From Trichuris trichiura (taxonomy: Eukaryota; Nematoda; Enoplea; Trichinellida; Trichuridae), in the NCBI GenBank assembly GCA_037903355.1, contig JBAJFE010000026.1:2356001-2420000 (forward strand): a stretch of DNA of 64,000 bases. The letters are read 5' to 3'. A program made the position numbers and the translations under genes. The notes under the pieces were generated by a model. The model was not told the DNA's origin. It did not search any database and saw only the letters and a program-made list of their open reading frames with translations. Below, piece after piece: positions 1 through 10,264 of this stretch. How positions within the stretch are numbered: position 1 is the first letter of the stretch; the number at the start of each line of letters is the position of its first letter.

Positions 1-1102
1 TGAGGTAGTACTGTATTTATCTTGAACTTGCAAGGCCTGCTGTGAATAGGTGTTGAGCATGTCGCTGTTTGCAGTAGACAATCTTCTTATCGTAAAAACG
101 CTGGAGCAGGTAGCGCAAGCCTAATTTATTTTTTTTTAAAAATAGTCTTTTGAAAGTATAACTTGCTGACTTTGAGTTTTCAAGATTTCCTGAGTTCATG
201 CTCCAGCTGATTTCAAAAAGTTTGGTAGTGAGGCTTATCACTTGTAAACTAACAGAATGCAGGGTAACACAACTGGACTCTGTAATATCTTTTATGATTT
301 ATACTTTTGGAATTGAAATCGTATCAATGCTTTCGCAGCATGATTGTCTAGTTTCAATTTCACTTTTAGTTGCACCTTTGCCTTCGAATAACGTTTTGTC
401 TTACTCGTGGCGATTTTCATGGTAGAGTTTTTGTACGATGGGACCTGTTTATGGTCAAGATTTCGAGTTTTCGAGTCTTCTATTGACCGGTCATTAGTAG
501 TTATTTCCACTAATTACTTATCGCTAGTGACAGGTCAAGAGAGGAGCTGAATTAGTCTTCATCATAAACGAATCCCAAAATACGAAAATTTCATCATGAA
601 AATTTAAGTAACCGTTAGCAAATGCTAAGTGTTCAGTATTTATGGCGTTTACCTCAAATGGGCATGTGTAGGAGTCGACAGTTTCTGCTCTACAGCTTGG
701 GCACCTTTGGTCCATCCGTTGTAGGGACCGCCAGGATGCACACGGAATTTACATATTGTGTACATTCTTTTGGAGTGTGTAGGCAAACAATAAATGACTT
801 TGGCAAGGTTCAGCCATTCATGAAAGTAATTTTTTTAGCTTTCCATTGTGGCGTTTTCTTGATCAATATACATCGTGGCTCAGTAGTGTTAATAGCAGCA
901 TGCAGTAACTTAGTCCATGATTTTACTATTTATTTACTTTACGGTTGTTCAATTTAAACTAGACATGTAGTATTGCTCCAATGTTCGAAGAGTAAGCTTT
1001 GAAAATTTAGTTATACTGGCTTTTAGTTGAAGGCCAGTTTTGAAAACTGTCAGAAGTTTTGAAAACTGACAGTTTACATAACTGACCAGACATAATGGCA
1101 AT
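1..1102. other. No supported gene; 3' flank of the LIM gene
   Basis: I found no ORF here that resembles a known family. Short minus-strand open stretches exist, including one with a CPSC motif near 680-710 and a spliceable-looking segment near 1-125 with a CATC motif, but they cannot be joined into a convincing gene. Just beyond the LIM stop codon a 14-base unit (AGTTTTGAAAACTG) occurs twice, at 1036-1049 and 1055-1068. The second copy is framed by CTGTCAG and CTGACAG arms (1047-1072), giving a small potential hairpin in the 3' untranslated region. The left edge may hold the end of a gene that continues outside the window. Confidence 0.4.
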
Positions 1103-1614
1103 TTAAGTCTTGTTTTCTGATGGTCCAGGGCAGGGTGAGGGATCCTGTCTTCCTTGGTCTGGTTGCTGTACTCGTTCTTGTGCGCCTGCGTTTAGTTCCA
1201 GTGCATGTTGGCGACAGTAGGGCATGTCGTTGACTATATAATACTTTCCATCTGCAAAACCCTGTCGACATTTTTGACAAACAAAGCATGCTTTATGCCA
1301 ATATGTGCCAAATTCCTTTAGTGCTATGTCATTGATTCGTCCTGCGCAGCTTTTGCATAAAATCTTCTGAGTGACAAGAGAATAACATACTCGGCAATAG
1401 AGTTTATTATCAAATGTCCTGTGAACAATTACTTTAGTTATAATGATTCAACTTAGAGCTGTGCTTACCATACATCAGATTTTAGGCTTTTATTGCAACG
1501 CATGCAAGTCATGTGCTGTTCGCAGACCGTATGGTCTAACGCTTGTATTGCTTGACCAGGAAGAATTTCCTGGCAGCAGACATAGCACTTAGGTCGGCTG
1601 CCAGGGTTTGACAT
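1103..1614 (-). CDS. Two-LIM-domain protein
   Basis: Two exons (1614-1469 and 1420-1103) join in frame across a 48-base GT-AG intron that splits a Trp codon, giving about 153 residues. The protein starts MSNPGSRPKC and carries two zinc-binding LIM domains. The first has C-x2-C, then H-x2-C-x2-C, then C-x2-C in YCRVCY. The second runs from CKSCAGRI through WHKACFVCQKC to PYCRQH. The last 25 or so residues are polar and Pro/Gln-rich. LIM domains are protein-interaction modules found in cytoskeletal and transcription-cofactor proteins and have no enzyme activity. I cannot assign a particular subfamily. The start is the first ATG ahead of the first LIM cysteine pair. Upstream exons adding further domains are possible but not seen. 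Confidence 0.8.
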
Positions 1615-4600
1615 GTTCACTTGGCCTCGCGTTCGCACTTATTCCTCAACCGCCCCCTATTTGCTAAATGTTTGCTAAACACTCGTAAGTACTTTAAACA
1701 TTATTTTCACTGCAAGGAGTTTAAAGTGGTTTGCTTTTGAGCTCATGTAATTAAAGGTTGTTATTTACCTTTTGTCATTATTGAAATGTTAGTATGTCTG
1801 AATCGGTTAAATTTTTTGCGCTTTTACATTTAGGTTTATCTTTTAGCACTCTGAATTATGACGCTTTATCTTTTTTGAGTCACCTGGCTGGTCCTTTATT
1901 ATCTAACGTTATTTAATGCCAGTTTCAGCTTTATCCTCATCTTAGCTTCATCAGTTGCCTTTGACTGGTGATCATTACTCTCTTGGCAAAAGTGCAAACT
2001 TCCACTCAGATGCAAAAACCGTATACAATATCATCGCTTAGTTTCAGCTTTCGATAGAACATTTCGTGCGCATTCAGTCAGCCTCTTAAACTTTAAACAT
2101 TGTTACTAAACTTCATTTTTCTGTCTTAACTTTAAAATTTCATAGTGTTCGTCGTCCTGTGTAGCGCGTCTGCGTATCTAAGTACAAAACAAGGTTCCAG
2201 CGAAAGTTTACCGCGCATGAGGAAATATGAAATTGGTTAAATGCTTGTTGTGCAAGAGAGAGGTTCTGCTTAAATGAAAGCATGCTTAGTTAGGTTGGTA
2301 CTGAAATTGGGCAACCCAAAAGTGCGCTCTAATAATCTTGAATGTCGCGCAGCCTTTTTGCTTTTCTCTGTCCAGTCGTGACTCAAACGAAAGTTTGCGT
2401 CGCGTGAACAAAGAAAATTCACTTTTCATTTAGTTTGTCCTTGTACCCCGGTAAGGGTCATTTTCGACAAATCCTGCTTTCTTCTCTTTAAACAGAGAAA
2501 GACCTATGCCGAAATATTGTGTACAACACTTAGGGGAGTGAGTCCGTTTCAGCCAGTGTATGTAGAAAGTGGTGTTGCGGCCTTTCGCAGTGGAGAGGAT
2601 CAGCCCAGGTCAGTACACGAAGAAGGACTTCATGTTCACAAACGCTTGGTATAAACTGTGAAGGAAAAGAAGTAAAAAGCGTGCAAAATACTAGTTCTAG
2701 CTACTCTAGTTGTCTAATGCGCCTTGATTAATGATATCACCAATTGGCTTTCTATTATTAATTGCTTGGACAGAGGAGAAAGAGCTTCCTGTAACAGTCT
2801 GTTAAAGCTCATGAAGAATAGATCTTGTAAGACGCCCCAGGAAGAAGAGAATGGGTTGCACCTGAGAAGGTGAACATCCATGACAGGACTGAAAAGTTTT
2901 CCTCTATATGCGTATAAACCCCAAAAAGCCAACGTACCACAATGAAAAATAGATTATATGAGCACCCGAAACCGTTATTACCTGTTGCCTGCGAATTTAA
3001 AGCAGAGTTTGAGGAACCACCCGTCAAGATATATGTTAAAACATGGTCGTTCGTATTGTTCCACGGCTTCAGGCCGAGGCAGTTGCAAAAATGCGTTTTT
3101 GGGAGCGAGTTTTACGCGGAACGTACTAATCAGACACTTCCCTTTTTGACTACTACACTTACTGGTCCGATTAGCTTAGCTTGTTTGCACTGCGCATCTT
3201 CAAAATTTAAAGTGTGGTAAAGTGGTCGCTAGACTTTTGCATCAAAAAGGCAGAGTGCTTCTAATGTCATGTTGCCAGAATGTTGCGGAAAGTGGCGTTA
3301 ATTGTTTTGGGTAGGGAATGTTGCAAATTGGTTTAACGAGTGTTTTAAATTGTCAAGAAAAACCGCATAGGCCCCTGCCTAATACTTTCAAATTCGCGAC
3401 AGTTGGTTAACCTTTTTGCTTCCTCCTTTAATCATGCGCTTAGAACATTAAAGGGGCACGAATTCATAATAAATGCGTACGTCTTCGTTACGTTATATGA
3501 GCGTTCCTCCTTCTTACAGTGTATACTGGTTAAACGTCTGTAACTGGGCTTGTCTTGTCTAGAGCTCAAGGCCTTCTTACGGTAAAGGAATTTTGTACCT
3601 GCTGACCTCGCGCAACCATTTTTTATTCTTTTTCCTCCCTGTTTTGCACCGAAAATGAGACAAAAAAACCGTACGGATGGACCGCCAGTAAACCTAGAAA
3701 GAAAACGATTGCGTTCGTACTAAGCAATGAAGAATAATGCACGGAATACGAGTTCTAATGATGGCAATCTCGCCAAACTAGATTCTTTTAACGGAATTGT
3801 AGAATTGCATATTTGACTTTAGTCAAAAGTAGGATATCCATTACGAGTGTCCAGCCAGAAGAGGGATATTTAAAGTAAACGAAAAATAGGGTATACGTAA
3901 GTGTGTGCCAAAGACAGCTTCTTTAGGTTCTGAGCCAGTTTATTCAGTCCAAGTTCAATCAAAGCAAGAGTTAAAGGTGAAGCGCAGTAGCAAAGTTTGA
4001 CTTTCAGCCCTCCAATCGTAACGATATCGGATAAATTTTTCTTTTTGTGTAGTCTTGGGGCCCATTTTTAAGCCCACGTTAACAACTGAAAAAGTTTTTT
4101 CTTCGGCGAAACTTTCAGGTCCGGCCATCCCCCGTCCTCTGTGCAACTTCGTCACTCACTGGGCGGGATTTACTGTTCGCAAGGTCCTCCACGTAGCCAA
4201 CTTTGGCAGGGACCTTAACGGAACTGATAATCGGTTAAAGCTCGTCTGATTTAGACATCGACGGGTACCACGTCTGCATGTTCGCCGTTTCTCTTTTGTT
4301 GTAATGTTACTGCTGTGATCGTCCGAAAGGACGCCTTCTCTACTGCCTGAATGAGGAGGGAGTCGAACGCTTGACGATTCTACATTAGAGCTGACGCTGA
4401 TTTCTCTACCAAAGTTAGTCGGATGGAAGAGCTTGCGAACAGCAAGACCTGTCTAGTGAGTGACAAAGTTGAGCTGATGACGGGGTTAGCGTTGGGCTCG
4501 AAGTTTTTCTGAAGAAAACATTTTGGGCATTAAACTTTGTCCTGACATCTAGTTCGTTCACCCCAAAATGGAAAGAAGTGGCGAAAGTGAAGAAAATATT

Positions 4601-5585
4601 TTTCTCTATTTCAAGCTTCTGGCGAAATCGTTGCCAAATTATCAAAAACGTTGCGAGTTCTGAATTATAAATGACGAAATATCGATGTTGCTTTATACAG
4701 GAAATGACAAACGCAGTTTAGCTGTTGTGGGCAACTTGCGATCACCGAGAACCAGTTTTTTCCAAGCGTGCATTAGCTTAGTGAAATATTAGTCAAGCCT
4801 TTTATCCTTTTTGATTCAGCGTAAATAAGCCGGCTCAACTTTCGCGAATACACTTGAATTGCAGACCTTCAACCCTCCAAGGTTTACTTCATATCATGAC
4901 TAAGTGTACTGGCTCAGTAAAAACTGCCTGAATTAGAGATAACTTCCTTTATCTTGAAGAAACATTTCAGATTTACTTTTGCCGAATTTTTGGCGCCGAC
5001 TTCTTCAAGGAGTATTAACTCAAACGCTGTGCACAATATTGCATTGGAAGCTTAGCTTCTTTGGTTGTTTTATTTAATTCAAGCACCTGCGACAGCATGG
5101 TATGCACTCGTAGTGATTACGTACTTTTTGTTGCACGCGTTTGAAGATTGCTTTGTGCTCTCATTCGATCTTCGTCAATAATTTTTGACATCGTTTAATG
5201 TTCTCGTTGAACTGATCTTTTAATTCTAAGTTTTTAACAGACTTCCGCTATGTAGGCGATGCTGCGCTTTCGGTTCGGCATTGAGTTATTCTGTTTTAGG
5301 GTTTCTATTTTTAGAGTGTTGTCAGAGGAGTTTTCCTATGTTCTAGCGATATTCCCTTCAACACTGCTGAGCAACAAACTTGCCGCTAAAGGACTGAGCA
5401 TTGTACCAGCATATATTTCGCATTGAGAAGGAATAGGAAGGGTCAAATTGTAAGCAACAAGAATATTCAAAAATGCCGTTTTACTCGATTGAATTTCTCT
5501 TGTTGCATGTTTGTGTATTTTTACTCATCATGTTATTCAATTCGTCAACCGAGTCAGTTGTTACTGTTTCTACAGCTCTGCGGTG
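1615..5585. other. Intergenic, no gene recognised
   Basis: About 4 kb of A+T-rich DNA without a recognisable coding exon. Open frames near 2714-3220 and 3955-4249 overlap one another on both strands and encode nothing I recognise. A tRNA-like stretch with a B-box-like GTTCGACTC lies on the minus strand near 4351-4422, but its stems do not pair well. Sequence near 4100-4135 weakly resembles the core of the palindromic elements described elsewhere in the window. A strong acceptor-like TTGTTACTGTTTCTACAG ends at 5575, just before the next ORF. Confidence 0.5.
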
Positions 5586-5858
5586 ATGTTACGAAGAATG
5601 GCAGTTGCAAAACTTCTCTTGAGGGCAAGTTCAGCGAATAAGCAGAGTGATGCAGCTGTCGAGGACGGAGAGAAAGCAGCGTATGATCAATGGAGCAGTT
5701 GGTTTCCTGGAGTTGGCTGCTGAAACGCGTTCTTGTCGAAAAAGCAAGTAATAGATGATTGGACTGAAAGGATAGCTGACGAAATTGGCCGACCAAGTGT
5801 TGCTGAAGCGTGGGTGAATCGCTGGAAATGCCAGAAGCTACGCAGTGACTCGGCCTAA
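5586..5858 (+). CDS. Small ORF with an in-frame TGA, just upstream of profilin
   Basis: ATG at 5586 lies 10 bases after a pyrimidine-rich acceptor (TTTCTACAG). It opens a frame of 45 codons starting MLRRMAVAKLLLRASS, an Arg/Leu-rich and Ala/Ser-rich start that looks like a mitochondrial presequence. The frame meets TGA at 5721-5723 directly after a Cys codon (context GVGC-TGA-NAF). It then stays open for 44 more codons with protein-like composition (SKKQVIDDWTERIADEIG and AEAWVNRWKCQK) to TAA at 5856. Read through, the product is 90 residues. Whether the TGA is a true stop, selenocysteine, a sequencing error for Trp TGG, or a pseudogene lesion cannot be told from sequence. I do not recognise the family. 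It ends 65 bases before the profilin ATG, with no AATAAA between them, which would fit an operon. Confidence 0.45.
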
Positions 5859-5923
5859 GCACTGCTACTTTCCACGGTTACGAACTTTTAGAACTGCCAT
5901 CCTAAGCAGCAAACACAGGTGAA

Positions 5924-8900
5924 ATGTCCTGGGCTGACTTCGTTCAAAATAACCTTATCGGTACTGGATGTGTTTCCAAGGCTGCCATTTGTTCTTTGGA
6001 TGGGCAAATTTGGGCAATATCTGACAACTTTCAGGTATGTATCTTTGCCTTTTCATCTTGTTACGATGTACACTTTCATTCGCGTAACAATGAACTTTCT
6101 CGTCTTGGACCGATTTTGCTCTCGCTGTTCTCGTCTGTTGCGCAGCATTCCTGTTCGTAAGCTTCTTTTGCCTGCATATCGTTCATTTTCGATGTAGTTT
6201 TGTGCAGCTATTAGCTCTAGTTTTCCTTTGGGTTTTCAATTGAAACAGCTCTATTCTTTCCAAACTATATCATGTTCTCCCGTGGAACAATGGTTTCTCT
6301 TGATGCCACTGTTAGAATAGAGAACTTTGTTCCTTTTGTTTTCCTTCCTTTTCACGCCGTTTGATCTTTTCGGTCGTTTGGAATCCGTGCGATACTTGGA
6401 ACATGCCCCTAAATTAGTATGACGATTATGCTCAATTTGTTAATTTATCCTTAAAGTGAATTCTGACTTGTTATTAGTTATTTGCTGGAGGAACAGTCCC
6501 TTCACCGTTTTCTATCTTGTATTTGTACTATTATGTAAAGACTGTACGTGTACTGCTGTGAGAAGTTGCTTGCAGTTCGCCTTTTTTATCGTTGCATTCT
6601 TCTGCGTATTATTTTCTTCCTTTTCCGTGGAGGGTAACCTTTACCATTTTCCTCATTTGGACGGCGGCTGCACACTTTTATTTGACAATATTTGTTGAGC
6701 AAGATAACGAGCATAATGCAGGAAGTAAGTTAGAGCATTGCGGTGGATGTACCCCTTGTCGTTCATGCTTGCTGAGAAAACAACCTGTAGAGATACCGAA
6801 TTCGTGGTGCGCTTTGGCTGAATTATCAGAAGACCAGTTGTTATGCGTGCGTCCGGTTTGATGATGTCTGAAGTTACGCCTTCAAGTGCCAACGCAAAAG
6901 TTACTGGGGAAAAGTACTTATTTTTGCGGCAGCCATGTGCGAGTGTGCCATCGCATGAAGAGTGGACGACTTCTTCAGTGGAAAACTCTGTGCATAGTAA
7001 ATCATTGGGCGGAGGTACCTGTTACCAACCGGTCTTTTCTGCATCAGACCGATCAGTCGCGCTGTCATGGCTCAATCTACGGGTTTCCGTTTCCAGAAAG
7101 CGAGCCAGCAAGCGCAGCAAACTGGGTACACGATCCAGTAACAAAGAATCCAATGACATAACTATCCTCAAAGATTGTTATGGGCTGGCACAGCCTGGAC
7201 GCTTGCTGGCAATTATGGGCGCCAGCGGCGCTGGCAAAAGCTCTCTCCTTAACGCTCTTACTTACAGAGGACAGGCAAATATGTCAGTCACTGGACAAGT
7301 GCTTGTTAATGGATTCAATATAGGAAAAGAAATCAGAGCGGTTTCAGCGTACGTTTGTCAGGATGACTTGTTCATCGGAACATTAACTGTTAAAGAGCAT
7401 TTGTTCATTCAAGCCAGACTGAGGTTGCCGCGGACATTATCAGACAAAGATCGAGAAGCAAGAGTAGAGGAAGTAATGGAACAGTTGGGGTTGAAAAAAT
7501 GCGCTGTAAATACAATTGGCGTTCCTGGACGTGTTAAGGGTATTTCTGGTGGTGAAAGAAAACGTTTGTCATTTGCGTCAGAAGTGCTGACAGATCCGCC
7601 TTTGTTATTTTGTGATGAATTCACTTCAGGGCTTGACTCATTCATGGCACTGCAAGTGGCTAAGATGCTGAAACGATTGGCTAACACTGGGAAAACAGTT
7701 GTTTGTACGGTTCACCAACCTTCTTCCCAAGTTTTTGCTTACTTTGATGATCTGTGCTTGTTAGCCGATGGTCGTACTATTTATTTTGGTCCTTGTTCTG
7801 AGGCCGCTTCTTTTTTTGCTAGCCTTAATTATCCTTGCCCAGCCAACTTCAATCCAAGCGATCATTACATAAAACTTCTTGCGAGCATTCCTGGCCGCGA
7901 GGCTGCGTGTGCGGAAAAGTTAAATTGGATATCGCAGAAGTTTATGAAAGAGAAAACTTATTTGAAACTGAAATTTCAAATCGACTCCATCTCTGCTGAT
8001 CATCACGAAACCTTTTCGAAGACGTTCCGCGTGAAATACAATGTAGGTTGGTGGTTGCAGTTTCGCACATTGTTTTGGAGAAGTTATCTGACAAGTGTCA
8101 GAGATCCGTTGCTTCTGAAGATTCGACTGTATCAAAACGTTATAATACCCGTCATAATAGGTATGCTTTACTGGCGAGCAACTTTCCAAAGGCCAAATGT
8201 GGCGAATATCAATGGCATACTGTTCCTTCTCGCCAACAATATGGTATTTGGATTCGTGTTTGGTGTCATAGAAGTATTTTGCGTAGAACTGCCTGTATTC
8301 ATTCGAGAGCGTCAGAGTAACATCTGTCGTGTAGATACTTACTATTTGTCAAAGACTTTAGTCGAAATACCTCAGTATATAGTCTATCCTTCCGTGTTTA
8401 CGACAATAGTTTACTGGATGACAGGTTTGTGTCCCACAATTTCAGCGTTCATAATTGCCTTACTCTTAACGATCCTTTGTGCAAATGCTGCTGTTTCATT
8501 GGGATACGTTATATCGACAATGTTTGCCAACGTTGAATACGCGCTAGCTGTTAGTCCGCTTATTATTATTCCTGGTCTTCTATTCGGCGGTTTCTATGTC
8601 AATCAGCAAACTATACCAATCTATTTTGACTGGCTCAAGTATCTTTCAATTTTTCGTTACTCTTATGAGGCACTGTCAATCAACCAATGGCAGAGGGTAG
8701 ATGTTTTTCCACCAGGCGAAAATGCTACGTACCTGTTTAATGGGACAGACATACTCCATTCCATTGGAATGAGAGAAGAAAATTTTCTACCCGATATTTT
8801 CTCTTTAATTGGTATGGTCATACTTTTTAGATTGATAAGTTTTCTGCTATTACTTGTGAGAGTTTATTTGTACTACAGTTGAAACGGGGTCTTGCTGTCG

Positions 8901-10264
8901 GTTTGTTTTCGCGTGCTCATCTAATTGCTTTCAAGTAGCTGTTTGCGTTAATTGCTTTTTGTAGTACCTAGTTCTGTTCAACCGTTTTTTTCTTGTGTTG
9001 CTTTGACGGTTTTATTCATCGTGGTTGAAGTACCTACTCGTGGCTTATTATGGAAGTTGATTTGGCCTCGAAATCTCAGATATCAGTGACCAGTGCAATG
9101 AAACTTATTTGCTCTTTTTAACTTAATTTAAGCTTCATTTTGGAATATGTGGTTAGTCATTTTCTTTTTTTGCTTCATGCTTGCTTACCCTCCGGCTAGA
9201 TTCACGTTACATGCCCCCTGCTGACTTTTGCAAGATCGAGGAATAGCACAATTCGGTGTGAAACGTTTGCTTTTCTCCAGTGCGTTGAGCTTTTAGCGTA
9301 CAGATTACAATTTCTTAATTGGTATGAATGGAAGCTTCACTTTTTTTTATCACCTTGGGAGAAGCTGGAAATATTGCTCAGATGCTTTGACAGCGGACAT
9401 CCTACTAATTATCATGGGCGAGTTGCACTGAATGTACGTGACACCGTAATAAATCGAGTGCTGGCAGGGCGTAATGGCGACGCGGTGTTTGCGTTTTCTT
9501 ATATGATCAACAAACTGTCGAATTGTTCTTTTGTCTGTACGCTTTTTCCGTCCGTCGATTTTGGGTTCAAGATTTTTCGATTAAATTCGTCCCGTCTGCG
9601 TTTTTTAGCGAACTAATTTTTAGCCTGCTCAGCTAAAGACAGCTGCATGATTGGCACAGTTTCCTTTTGCCTTTTAAGTGGCGTCGGAGGGATTGATAAT
9701 TCCCTTTTCATTTGTGCTTGGCCATTATTAGTTGCAAACGTTTAACTAAGCTCATGTATGGTGCTAATTGCGTTTCTGCCAGTTTTTCTTACGTCGGTAA
9801 AAGTTTGTAATCGGCGTTTGCATAGAAAAACATCAAATGAATAGTTATAATAAATAAGAAATTTATATAACAACAAGAATGGCCGATGTGCTTGCGAAAC
9901 AGAGTTTGTTTTCTGATCAACTTTTCGCCTCGTGGCGTGAATATTTCCTTCCGTAGTTTTGCCTTCCATCTGATCGCATTACCGAGCACCTAATGTAGTA
10001 TATTCAGTTCGTATGAACGTCAGCAATTAATCGTACTTCATACAAAGTATTCATGTCTAGTTGTCTGGTCTTTAATTGTTTAAACATTTAAGCTTTCATC
10101 GCAAGAAGCTGCATCAGCAGCCAACGCTTTCAAGAATAAAGACGGGGTTCAAGCAAATGGCCTTAAGTTCGAAGGCAAAAAGTACTTCGTCCTGCAGGTT
10201 GATGACGAGCGCATTATTGGAAAGCGCGAGTCGACCGGCTTCTTCGTTTACAAGACTGCTTCAA
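5924..10264 (+). CDS. Profilin, first two exons (actin-monomer-binding protein)
   Basis: Profilin binds actin monomers, proline-rich ligands and phosphoinositides and promotes filament growth in the cytoplasm. Exon 1 (5924-6034) encodes MSWADFVQNNLIGTGCVSKA and the conserved ICSLDGQIWA block. Exon 2 (10093-10264) continues in phase with LSSQEAASAANAF, GLKFEGKKYFVLQVDDE and RIIGKRESTGFFVYKT, the hallmark nematode-profilin core. These 94 residues leave about 25-35 residues for a last exon; a candidate is annotated separately at 12888. Intron 1 is 4.06 kb, very long for this window, and contains a whole ABC-transporter gene on the same strand. The sequence before the ATG (AGCAAACACAG, then GTGAA) could be a cis- or trans-splice acceptor. 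Identity is firm from exons 1 and 2; the 3' structure is not. Confidence 0.9.
6843..8882 (+). CDS. ABCG (White-type) half transporter, single exon, nested in profilin intron 1
   Basis: One uninterrupted 679-codon frame encodes an ABCG half transporter: nucleotide-binding domain first, membrane domain second. Visible motifs are Walker A GASGAGKSS (residues 126-134), Q-loop Gln near 173, signature ISGGERKRLS (234-243), Walker B LLFCDEF (254-260, Phe where Pro is usual), D-loop SGLDS and switch His in TVHQPSS (291). The C-terminal half (about 400-679) has five to six hydrophobic segments, the ETLV-like KTLVEIPQY motif and, before the last span, an extracellular loop with likely N-glycosylation sites (ENAT, FNGT). 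Length matches full ABCG half transporters, which work as dimers exporting pigments, sterols or xenobiotics; the substrate is not inferable. No introns and no frameshift are seen. It lies wholly inside profilin intron 1, same strand, so it needs its own promoter or co-processing. The start is the first ATG; MMSEV a few codons later is an alternative. Confidence 0.93.
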   Translation: MRASGLMMSEVTPSSANAKVTGEKYLFLRQPCASVPSHEEWTTSSVENSVHSKSLGGGTCYQPVFSASDRSVALSWLNLRVSVSRKRASKRSKLGTRSSNKESNDITILKDCYGLAQPGRLLAIMGASGAGKSSLLNALTYRGQANMSVTGQVLVNGFNIGKEIRAVSAYVCQDDLFIGTLTVKEHLFIQARLRLPRTLSDKDREARVEEVMEQLGLKKCAVNTIGVPGRVKGISGGERKRLSFASEVLTDPPLLFCDEFTSGLDSFMALQVAKMLKRLANTGKTVVCTVHQPSSQVFAYFDDLCLLADGRTIYFGPCSEAASFFASLNYPCPANFNPSDHYIKLLASIPGREAACAEKLNWISQKFMKEKTYLKLKFQIDSISADHHETFSKTFRVKYNVGWWLQFRTLFWRSYLTSVRDPLLLKIRLYQNVIIPVIIGMLYWRATFQRPNVANINGILFLLANNMVFGFVFGVIEVFCVELPVFIRERQSNICRVDTYYLSKTLVEIPQYIVYPSVFTTIVYWMTGLCPTISAFIIALLLTILCANAAVSLGYVISTMFANVEYALAVSPLIIIPGLLFGGFYVNQQTIPIYFDWLKYLSIFRYSYEALSINQWQRVDVFPPGENATYLFNGTDILHSIGMREENFLPDIFSLIGMVILFRLISFLLLLVRVYLYYS

